Positions 32,812-41,634 of a DNA stretch of 62,550 nt are shown here, piece by piece. Made by a program: the position numbers and the translations under genes. Origin of the DNA: an uncultured Oscillospiraceae bacterium (lineage in GTDB: Bacteria > Bacillota > Clostridia > Oscillospirales > Oscillospiraceae); the NCBI GenBank assembly GCA_900757415.1, contig CAAENU010000172.1, positions 1 to 62,550 on the forward strand. Direction: 5' to 3'. Below the pieces are notes generated by a model. The model was not told where the DNA came from. It saw nothing but the letters and a program-made list of their open reading frames with translations, and did not search any database. The stretch's first letter is position 1. Every line of letters starts with the position of its first letter.

Positions 32812-35800
32812 GTGCCCGCCTTTAGTGTAAAGAAACCGTTGACCGTGTATGTGGTGGCGTTGGCCATCCTGATCCTGGGCGTGGTGGCCTACCTGAAGAT
32901 GACCCCCGACCTGATGCCCAACATGGACTATCCCTATGTGATCGTGGTCACCAGCGACCCCGGCGCCAGCCCGGAAAGCGTGGAGGAGGAGATCACCAAG
33001 CCGCTGGAAAAGGCACTGGCAACGCTGGATCAGCTGAAAACCATTCAGTCCTCCAGCCAGAACAGTGTGTCCATGGTGGTGCTGGAGTTTGAGAACGGGG
33101 CCAACATGGATTCGCTGGGCATCGATATCCAGCAGCAGGTGTCTTCTCTGCAGGGCCAGTGGGACGACAGCATCTCCTCGCCCTATATCCTGAAGGTGAA
33201 CCCCTCCATGATCCCGGTGATGGTGGCGGCCGTCAGCAGCAGCAACATGGACGTGCATGAGCTGAGCGACTTTGTGGATGACGAGCTGGCCGCCAAGCTG
33301 ACGGGTATCACCGGCGTGGCCAGTGTGGATGTGGTGGGCACCATCAACCGGGAGACCCATGTGGTGCTGGATGCCGAGAAGATGGCAGCCGTGACCAAAA
33401 TGGTGCGCGAAAAGGCGGGCCGGGAGCTGGACAAGGCCGCCGGCAAGCTCAGCGACGCCAAAAAGGAGCTGGAGGACGCGCAGAGCGCGCTGGATGAGGG
33501 CATCGCTCAGGCGGCTGACGGCGTGGCCGACGGCGTGACCGGCATACTCAATCAGGCGGCTGACGCCCTGCGGGACGCCATTGACAGCGTGCCGGACGGC
33601 GACGATCTGATCACCGAGGAGGAAAAGACCCTGCGGGACGCCATTCTGGCCGACCAGCAGCAGATGGCCGCCAACAACGAAAAAATTCAGGCCAATCAGG
33701 CCATTATCGACGATGAAAACGCCACGGAGGAGGAAAAAGCGGCCGCCGCAGCGGAGAACCTGCAATTGCAGGCGGAAAACCAGATGCTGGCCCTGCGCAT
33801 CAACGAGAACACCGTCAAGCTGAACGCCATGGTGGCGCAGCGCCAACAGCAGCAGATGAGCCAGAGCATCAAGGCCATGCAAAAGGCGCTGCAGGAGATC
33901 GAGGCGTTTCTGAACGACCCCCACCGGTTTGACAGCCTGAATAAGGAGATCTCCGGCGGCACGGAGGAGCTGATGGACGGCATGCTGCTGATGACCGAGA
34001 GCAACGTTCAGATCAAGCTGGCGCTCCAGCAGATCGAGGAGGGCGAAAAGCAGCTGGCCCAGACTCGCCGTCAGGTGCTCGAGCAGCTGGATATGGATGG
34101 GATACTGTCCGTTTCCATGGTGCAGCAGCTGCTGACGGCGCAGGATTTTTCCATGCCCGCCGGGTATATCGACGATGAGGACGGCGTCAGCTACATGGTG
34201 TCGGTCAGCAATGAGATCACCGAAACCAAGGAGCTGGAGAACATGGTGCTCTTTGATCTGGGCATCGACGGGGTAGAGCCTATCCGATTGAACGATGTGG
34301 CCACCGTGTTCTATACTGACAACGCCGATCAGATTTATGCCAAGCTCAACGGCGAAAACGGCATCATCGCCTCCTTTACCAAGCAGTCCAACTACGCCAC
34401 GGCGGAGGTGTCCGACAACATTACCGCCCGGCTGGAGCAGCTGACGCAGGAGTATGACGGACTGAGCTTCAAACCCCTGATGGATCAGGGCGACTATATC
34501 CACTTGATCGTGGAGACCATTCTCTCGTCCCTTATGTGGGGCGCGCTGTTCTCGGTGGTGGTGCTGTTCGTGTTTTTGCGGGACTGGCGGCCCACCCTTA
34601 TCACCCTGATCTCCATCCCCGCCAGCGTGATCTTCGCCGTGGTGCTGATGTACTTCACCGGTGTGACCATCAATATGATCTCCCTCAGCGGCCTGCTGGT
34701 GGCGGTGGGTATGCTGGTGGATAACTCCGTGGTGGTGATCGAGAATATCTATCGGCTTCGGGCCCGCGGGGCCACGGTGGTGCAGGCCGCCGTGTCCGGC
34801 GCGCGGCAGGTGCTGGGCGCCATCGCCGCCAGCACGCTGACCACGGTGTGCGTGTTTGCCCCCATCGTGTTTGTAGAGGGCCTGACCCGCGAAATGTTCA
34901 CCGATCTTGCCCTGACCATGACCTATTCCCTGCTGGCCAGCCTTCTGGTGGCGCTGACGCTGGTGCCCGCCATGGCCAGCGGCATGCTGCGCCGCCCGCT
35001 GGAGCACAGGCCGGGCCTTCTGGATAAGATATACCCCGCCTACCGAAGGGCGGTCGTGTGGTCGCTGAACCACAAGGCGGCGGTGCTCTCCGGTTCGCTG
35101 GCGCTGCTGGTGCTCACCGGCCTTGTCACGGTGCGCCGCGGCTTCAGCTTCATGCCGGATATGGATATGAACAGCGTCAGCGTCACGGTCTCCATGCCGG
35201 AGGACTGCACCCGCGAAGAGGCTGTGCGCTATACCGACGAGGTGGCTCGCCGCTGCATGACGGTGGAGGGCGTGGACGCCGTTGGCGCCACGATCCAGGC
35301 GGATACCGCCCTGACCCTGATGTCCGCCGACGTAGGCGAAAATGACGCGCAGCTGTACATCACCCTGCCGGACAATTACTCCGGCACGGAGGCGGGCCGC
35401 GAGATCGAAAAGCTGTGCGCCGACATGGACTGCACCGTGACCGCCGACAACGTCATGTCCGGAATGATGAGCTACGTCACCGGCAGCGGCGTTTCGCTGA
35501 ATGTTTACTGCGAGGATATGGAGACGCTGCAATCTACGGCGCAGGCTATCGCCGCGCGGATAGAGCAGGTGGACGGCACTTCCGACGTGTCCGACGGACT
35601 GGAGGATGCGGCCCAGGCCCTGCGCGTCACCATCGACCGCACCAAAGCCATGGAGCACGGCATGACCGTGGCCCAGATCTATATGCAGATCGCCTCGGCC
35701 CTGACCAGCAGCACCGCCGGCACGGATATGGTGCTGGACGATACCTCCATGCAGCTTATTATCGAGCAGGACGAGGCCAGCCGCCTGACCTATGAAAAGC

Positions 35801-36672
35801 TGCCCGAGCTGAAGATCGACCCCAACAGCGCCATGTCCGCCGCCACCGGCGGCTCCGGCACCTCCGGTGCCTCCGGCGGCTCCCTGTCCGGCGACGGGGA
35901 TACGGATAAGAAGGAGAGCTTCCTGCTCAAGGACGTGGCCACGGTGGAAAAAACCGTCAGCCTGAACACCATCAGCCGCGACCAGCAGCGCCGCTGCGTC
36001 ACCGTTACCGCCGGCATTGCCGACGGGCGGAACGTTACGCTGGTGTCCTCTGAGGTGACAAAGGCCGTGCAGGCCATGACCCTGCCCGACGGCGTCACCA
36101 TCGAGTTCAACGGCGAAAATGAGCAGATCATGAAGGCCATGGGTCAGGTGATGCTGATGCTGCTGCTGGGCGTGGTGCTGGTATACTTTGTGATGGTGGC
36201 CCAGTTCCAGTCCCTGCGAGAGCCGTTCATCGTCATGTTCACCATTCCGCTGGCCTTTACCGGCGGCTTTATGGCGCTGCTGCTCAGCGGCACGGAGCTG
36301 AGCGTCATCTCGCTGATCGGCTTTGTGATGCTGGTGGGCATCATCGTCAACAACGGCATTGTGCTGGTGGACTGCATCAACCAGCAGCGCCTTGCGGGTA
36401 TGGAGCGGCGCGAGGCCGTTATTGACGCCGGCGTGACCCGCCTGCGGCCCATCCTCATGACCTCGCTGACCACCATTCTGGGCCTGATCGTCACGGCGTT
36501 GGCGAAAAATGCCGGCACATCGCTGATCCAGCCGGTGGCGCTGGTGTGCATCGGCGGATTGCTGTATGCCACGCTGATGACGCTGTTTGTGGTGCCCTGC
36601 ATGTACGAGCTGGTCAGCAAGAAAAAGCTGCATACGGTGGATGAAAAGGAACTGGAGCTTTTGAAGGACTGA
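32812..36672 (+). CDS. RND-family efflux permease with long coiled-coil insertion
   Basis: Proton-driven exporter, 1286 residues. The first helix (SVKKPLTVYVVALAILILGV) is followed by the AcrB-like DLMPNMDYPYV and a first extracytoplasmic domain. An extra Ala/Glu/Gln-rich segment of about 250 residues (roughly 195-445) looks like coiled coil. Transmembrane bundles follow near 565-740 and at the C-terminus (GFVMLVGIIVNNGIVLVDCI). The proton-relay signature VGMLVDNSVVVIENIYR is present. No membrane fusion protein or outer channel gene is nearby, as for Gram-positive SwrC/YerP-type pumps. The GTG at 32812 follows GAGAGG; a GTG at 32782 is the alternative. Confidence 0.88.
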   Translation: MPAFSVKKPLTVYVVALAILILGVVAYLKMTPDLMPNMDYPYVIVVTSDPGASPESVEEEITKPLEKALATLDQLKTIQSSSQNSVSMVVLEFENGANMDSLGIDIQQQVSSLQGQWDDSISSPYILKVNPSMIPVMVAAVSSSNMDVHELSDFVDDELAAKLTGITGVASVDVVGTINRETHVVLDAEKMAAVTKMVREKAGRELDKAAGKLSDAKKELEDAQSALDEGIAQAADGVADGVTGILNQAADALRDAIDSVPDGDDLITEEEKTLRDAILADQQQMAANNEKIQANQAIIDDENATEEEKAAAAAENLQLQAENQMLALRINENTVKLNAMVAQRQQQQMSQSIKAMQKALQEIEAFLNDPHRFDSLNKEISGGTEELMDGMLLMTESNVQIKLALQQIEEGEKQLAQTRRQVLEQLDMDGILSVSMVQQLLTAQDFSMPAGYIDDEDGVSYMVSVSNEITETKELENMVLFDLGIDGVEPIRLNDVATVFYTDNADQIYAKLNGENGIIASFTKQSNYATAEVSDNITARLEQLTQEYDGLSFKPLMDQGDYIHLIVETILSSLMWGALFSVVVLFVFLRDWRPTLITLISIPASVIFAVVLMYFTGVTINMISLSGLLVAVGMLVDNSVVVIENIYRLRARGATVVQAAVSGARQVLGAIAASTLTTVCVFAPIVFVEGLTREMFTDLALTMTYSLLASLLVALTLVPAMASGMLRRPLEHRPGLLDKIYPAYRRAVVWSLNHKAAVLSGSLALLVLTGLVTVRRGFSFMPDMDMNSVSVTVSMPEDCTREEAVRYTDEVARRCMTVEGVDAVGATIQADTALTLMSADVGENDAQLYITLPDNYSGTEAGREIEKLCADMDCTVTADNVMSGMMSYVTGSGVSLNVYCEDMETLQSTAQAIAARIEQVDGTSDVSDGLEDAAQALRVTIDRTKAMEHGMTVAQIYMQIASALTSSTAGTDMVLDDTSMQLIIEQDEASRLTYEKLPELKIDPNSAMSAATGGSGTSGASGGSLSGDGDTDKKESFLLKDVATVEKTVSLNTISRDQQRRCVTVTAGIADGRNVTLVSSEVTKAVQAMTLPDGVTIEFNGENEQIMKAMGQVMLMLLLGVVLVYFVMVAQFQSLREPFIVMFTIPLAFTGGFMALLLSGTELSVISLIGFVMLVGIIVNNGIVLVDCINQQRLAGMERREAVIDAGVTRLRPILMTSLTTILGLIVTALAKNAGTSLIQPVALVCIGGLLYATLMTLFVVPCMYELVSKKKLHTVDEKELELLKD

Positions 36673-36685
36673 TCCCACCCTTCCC

Positions 36686-36721
36686 GCGCCCTGTCGGCCT
36701 CGCGGCCGATGGGGCGCTTTT
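36686..36721 (+). terminator. Terminator of the RND gene
   Basis: GCGCCCTGTCGGCC and GGCCGATGGGGCGC around TCGC, followed by TTTT. Confidence 0.8.
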
Positions 36722-36732
36722 GCGTTCTCCGG

Positions 36733-36761
36733 TTGCTTTTCATCGCCGCAGCCGCTATAAT
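36733..36761 (+). promoter_or_regulatory. Promoter of the cobalamin cluster
   Basis: TTGCTT (36733-36738), 17 bp, TATAAT (36756-36761). The leader is only about 25 nt, so there is no room for a cobalamin riboswitch. Confidence 0.75.
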
Positions 36762-36793
36762 AGAACCCATCTGAAAGAAAAAGGAGACCGCCT

Positions 36794-37570
36794 ATGGACC
36801 GTGCCGTGCTGAGGGAAAAGCTGCACCTGTCGGGGATCGACAGCCATGCCGCCGCGCTGGCCCGCCGGCATGGTCTGGGCTTTGAGGTCACCGCCTTTTG
36901 TCAGGCGGTGATGCTGGAGGATGCCGATGCCCGCGCCGCGGCGGAGGCGGAAGCGGCGGGACTGGAGAAGCTGTGGCTCCATGCCCCCTTTGCCGAGCTT
37001 TGCCCCTGCGCCATCGACCCGCTGGTGCGGCGGATCACGGCGAAGCGCTACCGCCAGACCATCGCCGTGGCCCGTCAAATGGGCATCAGGCGCATCGTGA
37101 TCCACGACGGGTTTGTGCCCTTTGTCTACTTTCCGGAGTGGTTTGTGGCGCAGTCGGTGGATTTCTGGCGGGGCTTTCTGCCGCAGGTACCGGCGGATAT
37201 GACCATCGCGCTGGAAAACGTGATGGACGACGGGCCGGAGATGCTCGCTGAGATCATGGCGGGGGTGGACGATCCCCGGCTGGGGGTATGCCTGGACGTG
37301 GGGCACGCCAATACCACCGTCAGCAAAACGCCGCCCATGGACTGGATCGCGCCGCTTGCTCCATGGCTGCGGCATGTCCACCTTCACAATAATTTCGGCG
37401 AATGGGATTTGCACAACCCTTTGGGCGAGGGCAATATCCCCATGGCGCAGGTACTGGACGAGCTGCTTGTCCGCTGTCCTGCCGCCAGCTATACCATTGA
37501 AAATATGAACTGCGCCCCGTCCCTTGACTGGCTGGCGGCGCGGGGCTATCTGGGAGAGAAGAAACTATGA
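36794..37570 (+). CDS. Xylose isomerase-like TIM-barrel protein
   Basis: Sugar phosphate isomerase/epimerase or endonuclease IV-like fold, 258 residues. Metal-site segments are visible: LHAPFAEL, IHDGFVPF, ALENVMDD, CLDVGHANTT and HVHLHNNFGEWD. These give the His/Glu/Asp set of the AP_endonuc_2 family. Substrate is unknown. It is the first gene of the cobalamin transcript and overlaps cobT by four bases, so a role in making or salvaging a lower-ligand or nucleotide-loop precursor is possible, but this is inference from position only. Confidence 0.8.
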   Translation: MDRAVLREKLHLSGIDSHAAALARRHGLGFEVTAFCQAVMLEDADARAAAEAEAAGLEKLWLHAPFAELCPCAIDPLVRRITAKRYRQTIAVARQMGIRRIVIHDGFVPFVYFPEWFVAQSVDFWRGFLPQVPADMTIALENVMDDGPEMLAEIMAGVDDPRLGVCLDVGHANTTVSKTPPMDWIAPLAPWLRHVHLHNNFGEWDLHNPLGEGNIPMAQVLDELLVRCPAASYTIENMNCAPSLDWLAARGYLGEKKL

Positions 37571-38670
37571 CGGAACAGAAACTGCAACAATATCTGCAAG
37601 CGATCCGGCCGGCGGATCAGGCCGCCATGGCCGCCGCCCGCCGCCGTCAGGCGGAGCTGGCCAAGCCGCCGGGAAGTCTGGGCAAGCTGGAGGAAATGGC
37701 CATCCGCATGGCGGGCATTACCGGGCAGGTATGCCCGAAAATCGAAAATTGCCGCGTGGCGGTGTTTGCCGCCGACAACGGCGTGGTGGCCGAGGGGGTA
37801 TCCTGTGCCCCCCAGTCCGTCACCTTGCAGCAGGCGGTGAACATGACCCGCCGCAAAACCGGCATGTCGGCGCTGGCCAAAACCTTTGGCGATGATGTGG
37901 CGGTGTACGATGTGGGTATCGCCTCCGATGTGCATTGTCCCGATGTGATCCCCCGCAAGATCCGCCGCGGCACCGCCGATCTGGCGGCGGAGCCTGCCAT
38001 GACCCGCGCCGAGGCGGTGCAGGCGCTGGCGGTGGGCATGGAGGCCGCCGCACAGGCGAAAGGCGACGGCATCTCGGTGCTGGGCATCGGGGAAATGGGC
38101 ATCGGCAACACCACCACCAGCGCCGCGGTGCTCGCGGTGCTGCTGGATGCGGATGTGGCGTCCGTTACCGGACGGGGCGGCGGCCTGACCGATGACGGCT
38201 TCGCCCGGAAAAAGCAGGTGCTGCACCGGGCGCTCCAGCTGCACCATCCCGACAAAAACGATGTGCTGGACGTGCTGCACAAGGTGGGCGGACTGGATAT
38301 CGCCGCCATGACCGGCGCGTTCCTCGGCTGCGCCCATGAAGGCATCGCCGCCGCGGTAGACGGCTATATTTCCGTAGTGGCCGCCCTGTGCGCTGTGGGC
38401 CTGTGTCCCGCTGTGAGGGATTATCTCTTCCTCTCCCATCAGTCCTATGAGCTGGGCTACCATCTGGCGGCGGAGGCGCTGGGCCTCAGCCCCTGCCTTG
38501 CGCTGGACATGCGTCTGGGCGAGGGCAGCGGCTGCCCGCTGCTGTTCCGCGTGCTGGAGGGGGCCTGCGGCGTGATGGCTCATATGGCCACCTTTGCCGA
38601 GGCTGCCATTGAGGACGACTATCTGGCGCCTATCCGCGCCAAGGACAGCTTTACGGTGGAGGGCGTATGA
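37567..38670 (+). CDS. cobT: Nicotinate-nucleotide:dimethylbenzimidazole phosphoribosyltransferase
   Basis: Makes alpha-ribazole phosphate, the activated lower ligand of cobalamin. Conserved pieces are KPPGSLGKLEEMAIRMAGI, AADNGVVAEGVSCAPQSVT and GIGEMGIGNTTTSAA. The catalytic Glu is in DMRLGEGSGCPL. Length is 367 residues, normal. It overlaps both neighbours by four bases (ATGA), so the cluster is tightly coupled. Base specificity cannot be read from sequence. Confidence 0.96.
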   Translation: MTEQKLQQYLQAIRPADQAAMAAARRRQAELAKPPGSLGKLEEMAIRMAGITGQVCPKIENCRVAVFAADNGVVAEGVSCAPQSVTLQQAVNMTRRKTGMSALAKTFGDDVAVYDVGIASDVHCPDVIPRKIRRGTADLAAEPAMTRAEAVQALAVGMEAAAQAKGDGISVLGIGEMGIGNTTTSAAVLAVLLDADVASVTGRGGGLTDDGFARKKQVLHRALQLHHPDKNDVLDVLHKVGGLDIAAMTGAFLGCAHEGIAAAVDGYISVVAALCAVGLCPAVRDYLFLSHQSYELGYHLAAEALGLSPCLALDMRLGEGSGCPLLFRVLEGACGVMAHMATFAEAAIEDDYLAPIRAKDSFTVEGV

Positions 38671-39200
38671 GGATTTTACTGATCGGCGGCAGCAAAAGCG
38701 GCAAGAGCACCGCGGCCCAGCACCTGTGCCGCACTCTGGCGGCGGGCGGTCCCCTATACTACTGGGCCACCATGACGCCCCGGGACGATGAGGACCGCGC
38801 CCGTGTCCTGCGCCATATTGCTGACCGGGACGGCTGGGGGTTTGAGACCATTGAGCGCAGCACCGGCCTGACCGCCGCCCTGCCGGAGATCGACCGGCGC
38901 GGTGCCGTGCTGCTGGACAGCGTTACCGCCGCCCTGTCCGAGGCCATGTTCGGCCCGGAGATTGACGCCGATGCGGCGGACACGGTGGCGGCCGAGCTGC
39001 TGGCCGTCAGCCGTTATCCCGCCCACTTTGTCTGCGTGTGTGACGATTTGTGGCGGGGCGGCGAGGACTATCAGGACTGGACGGAGGTTTATGTTCGGGG
39101 ACTTGCCCATGTGTGCCGCGCTCTGGCGGCGGAATTTGACGTGGTGTGCGACATGGCGGCGGGACTGCCCCGGGTGTGGAAGGGAGAGTGGCCGCTGTGA
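38667..39200 (+). CDS. cobU: Adenosylcobinamide kinase / GTP guanylyltransferase
   Basis: Phosphorylates and guanylylates adenosylcobinamide for nucleotide-loop assembly. The P-loop GGSKSGKSTAAQ is at residues 6-17. Then come YWATMTPRDDEDRARVLRHI, a guanylyltransferase His region, and VLLDSVTAALSEAMF. The usual REVGxGIVP motif of CobU is not obvious in this protein, while the short gene at 39933 carries it. At 177 residues it is near the family length. It overlaps cobT and cobS. Confidence 0.88.
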   Translation: MRILLIGGSKSGKSTAAQHLCRTLAAGGPLYYWATMTPRDDEDRARVLRHIADRDGWGFETIERSTGLTAALPEIDRRGAVLLDSVTAALSEAMFGPEIDADAADTVAAELLAVSRYPAHFVCVCDDLWRGGEDYQDWTEVYVRGLAHVCRALAAEFDVVCDMAAGLPRVWKGEWPL

Positions 39201-39928
39201 AAGACTGGATCTATGGCTTTTTCATGGCGTGGGGTATGTTTCTGGCGCTGCCCTGCCCGCTGAAAATATGGAATGAGAGGGCCCGCAGCAAAATGGTCTG
39301 CTGCCTGCCCCTTGTGGGCCTTGTGGTGGGGGTTGTGTGGGTGCTGGCGGCGTATGCCGGCCGGTTTCTGCCGCCGCCGGTTGGCGGCCTGCTCATCGCC
39401 GCCGCGCCGTGGCTGGCGACGGGTTTTCTGCATCTGGACGGCTTTATGGACGTGTGCGATGCGGTGCTCAGCCGCCGCGACCTCAGCCGCCGGCAGGAGA
39501 TTTTAAAGGATTCCCACTGCGGGGCCTTTGCCGTCATCGGCATGGTGCTGCTGGCGCTGGGGCAGTGGAGCGTGGCTATGGCGCGGCCGGATGTGCCGCT
39601 GCTGCCGCTGCTGCTGATCCCGGTGGCCTCCCGGGCCTGCGCGGCGCTGGCGGTGCTGACGCTGGCGCCTATGGGTACCAGCCAGTATGCCGCCATGACG
39701 GGGAAAAGGGCGCCCTATGTGGCCTTTGCCGCCCTTGTGATGGCGGCTGCGGCCATTGTGCCGCTGGCGCTGTGGGGCAGCCTTGCGCCGCTGGCGGCGG
39801 CGCTGGGTTACTGGCTGGCCGTGTGGTACGCGGACCGGCAGCTGGGCGGCATGTCCGGCGATGTGTCCGGCTTTTCCCTGACGCTGGGCGAGCTTCTCGG
39901 CCTGGCGGTATTGACTTTGGTGAGGTGA
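39197..39928 (+). CDS. cobS: Adenosylcobinamide-GDP ribazoletransferase (cobalamin synthase)
   Basis: Membrane enzyme that joins adenosylcobinamide-GDP with alpha-ribazole. The GTG at 39197 overlaps the cobU stop (GTGA) and gives 243 residues. HLDGFMDVCDAVLSRRDLSRRQEILKD contains the family's metal-binding DGxxDxxDA-like site; quoted in two parts it is HLDGFMDVCDAVLS and RRQEILKDSHCGAF. Several membrane helices alternate with short loops, and the C-terminus has LGGMSGDVSGFSLTLGE, another signature. Confidence 0.94.
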   Translation: MKDWIYGFFMAWGMFLALPCPLKIWNERARSKMVCCLPLVGLVVGVVWVLAAYAGRFLPPPVGGLLIAAAPWLATGFLHLDGFMDVCDAVLSRRDLSRRQEILKDSHCGAFAVIGMVLLALGQWSVAMARPDVPLLPLLLIPVASRACAALAVLTLAPMGTSQYAAMTGKRAPYVAFAALVMAAAAIVPLALWGSLAPLAAALGYWLAVWYADRQLGGMSGDVSGFSLTLGELLGLAVLTLVR

Positions 39929-39932
39929 GGAT

Positions 39933-40283
39933 ATGGAATTGGTGATCGGCGGCGCGTTTCAGGGCAAGCTGACCTGGGCGCTTCGGCATTACGGCCTGAC
40001 CATGGCCGATGTGTGCGATCTGGCGGCGGGCGATCCCGTCCCCGGGAAAAGGTGCTACTGTCATCTGGAAGCCCTGACCCGCCGCTGCGGCGACGTGGCG
40101 CGGTATCTGCCCCTTTTCGCGGACGCGGTGGTCGTCACCCGGGAGGTAGGCGGCGGCATCGTCCCCATGGACGGAGAGGAGCGGGCGTGGCGGGAGGCTC
40201 ACGGCACGCTGGTGCAGCAGCTGGCCCGGGAGGCCCGGCATGTGACAAGAGTTTTGTGCGGATTGACGGAGGAATTGAAATGA
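39933..40283 (+). CDS. Short CobU-like protein with REVGGGIVP motif
   Basis: At 116 residues this is about two thirds of CobU. It starts with a P-loop-like GGAFQGKLTW, where the usual Ser/Thr after Lys is Leu. It then has VVVTREVGGGIVPMDGEERAW, quoted as REVGGGIVPMDGEERAW, the CobU C-terminal signature. The middle region between these is shortened. It could be a degenerate duplicate of CobU or a specialised partner supplying a motif the main CobU lacks. It lies 4 bp after cobS and overlaps the next gene by four bases, so it is kept within the operon. Confidence 0.75.
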   Translation: MELVIGGAFQGKLTWALRHYGLTMADVCDLAAGDPVPGKRCYCHLEALTRRCGDVARYLPLFADAVVVTREVGGGIVPMDGEERAWREAHGTLVQQLAREARHVTRVLCGLTEELK

Positions 40284-40849
40284 TATTGACCATGGTGCGC
40301 CATGCCCAGACGGAGGGCAGCCGCCGCGAGCTGTACTACGGCGCTGCGGATATCCCGGCGCTGCCGGAATCGCTGGCGGAGCTGCACGAAAACGCGAACC
40401 GCTATCCCACCGCGCCGCGGTATTACACCAGCGGCCTGCTGCGCACCGAGCAGACGCTCCGTGCCCTGTATGGCGACGTGCCCCATACGGCGCTGCCGGG
40501 CCTGCAGGAGATGAACTTCGGCGATTTTGAGATGCGCGGCTATAACGAGCTGAAGGACGATCCCGCCTTTCAACGCTGGGCGGCCGACAGCGAGCATAAC
40601 CCCTGCCCCAACGGCGAAAGCGCGCCCCAGACCATGGCGCGTAACCGCGCCGCCATGGAGCAGGTGCTCTCGGCAGGTGAGGACGCGGTGTGCGTGATCC
40701 ACGGCGGGGTGATCGCGGGACTGATGATGCACTGGTTCGGCGGATTGCGGGTGGATTGGTACCGCGCCCCCGGCACCGGCTATCAGGTGACGTTTAACGG
40801 CGGCGTGCCCACCGGATGGGTGCGCGTGCCGGAGGATACCATCCGGTGA
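40280..40849 (+). CDS. cobC: Histidine phosphatase family protein, probable alpha-ribazole phosphatase
   Basis: Probably dephosphorylates alpha-ribazole phosphate. The phosphohistidine motif is MVRHAQTEGSRRE at residues 5-17 (RHxxTxxN-like, Gln for Gly), and the second catalytic His lies in CVIHGGVIAGLM. FGDFEMRGYNEL is the family's acidic segment. It has 189 residues from the ATG at 40280, which overlaps the preceding stop; an open frame from 40013 runs antiphase through the CobU-like gene and is discarded. The cobC call rests on position plus family. Confidence 0.82.
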   Translation: MILTMVRHAQTEGSRRELYYGAADIPALPESLAELHENANRYPTAPRYYTSGLLRTEQTLRALYGDVPHTALPGLQEMNFGDFEMRGYNELKDDPAFQRWAADSEHNPCPNGESAPQTMARNRAAMEQVLSAGEDAVCVIHGGVIAGLMMHWFGGLRVDWYRAPGTGYQVTFNGGVPTGWVRVPEDTIR

Positions 40850-40923
40850 CAGGGACAGAATACGCCGAAAATGCGCCGGCAGGCGTGGTTGCCCTTATTC
40901 ACAGATGGTGAAGGAGAAAGCCT

Positions 40924-41601
40924 ATGGATATTGCTCCCCTGCTGCACATCGGCCCCGGCGTCACCGCCCTGATCGGCGGCGGCGGAAAGACCACCCTGAT
41001 GGAAACTCTGGCCGGCGAGCTGCGATGCCGGGGTACGGTGATCGTCACCACCTCCACCCATATCCAGCGGCTGCGGGAATATCCGCCGCTGCTGACCGGG
41101 GACGAGGCCGCCGTGTCCGCTGCGCTGGCGCACAGCGGCGCGGTCTGCGTGGCTGCCGAGAGCGTGGAGGGCAAGCTGACTGCCCCGGCCCTCCCCTTTG
41201 AAGCGCTGTCCGCGCTGGCGGATTTTGTGCTGGTGGAGGCCGACGGCGCCAAGCGCCTGCCCCTGAAGGCCCACGCCCCCCACGAGCCGGTGATCCCCGC
41301 CTGCGCCCGGCAGACCGTTTATGTGCTGGGGGTCGACGGTTTTGGCCGGCCCATCCGGCAGGTCTGCCACCGGCCGGAGCGGTATGCCGCGCTGTGCGGC
41401 GCGGCGCAGGACGATCCCGTTACCCCGGCGCTGGCGGCGGCGGTGCTGCGCGCCGAGGGGTACGGCAGCGGCCTTGTCTATCTCAACAAGGTGGAGTCGG
41501 CGGAGGACTGGCGCAATGCCGAGGCTTTTGCCGCCCTGCTGCCGGCCGCGGTGGCGGCGGGCAGCCTGTGGAAGGGGACATACCGCACGCTGCGGGAATA
41601 A
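40924..41601 (+). CDS. yqeC: YqeC-type selenium-dependent hydroxylase accessory protein
   Basis: Predicted P-loop protein linked to maturation of selenium-dependent molybdenum hydroxylases. The P-loop is ALIGGGGKTTLMETLA near residues 15-30. VTTSTHIQRL and FVLVEADGAKRLPLKAHAPHEP, the latter quoted as LVEADGAKRLPLKAHAPHEP, are family signatures. Length is 225 residues. It lies next to an XdhC-like gene, the usual partner, but no hydroxylase or selenium gene is in the window. Confidence 0.87.
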   Translation: MDIAPLLHIGPGVTALIGGGGKTTLMETLAGELRCRGTVIVTTSTHIQRLREYPPLLTGDEAAVSAALAHSGAVCVAAESVEGKLTAPALPFEALSALADFVLVEADGAKRLPLKAHAPHEPVIPACARQTVYVLGVDGFGRPIRQVCHRPERYAALCGAAQDDPVTPALAAAVLRAEGYGSGLVYLNKVESAEDWRNAEAFAALLPAAVAAGSLWKGTYRTLRE

Positions 41602-41634
41602 CATGATTTTACCGGGTTTGAAAGGAGCGTCACT

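Noticed and set aside
32731..36891. 1386-codon open frame on the minus strand opposite the RND gene
   Set aside because: It is a shadow of the plus-strand gene: GC-rich codon use leaves few stops in the opposite frame. The product is a His/Gly/Gln-rich jumble without domains, and the RND protein accounts for the DNA.
40013..40849. Longer version of the phosphatase gene starting at 40013
   Set aside because: The added 89 codons are out of frame with the CobU-like gene they cover, and the phosphatase family starts at the ATG 40280.
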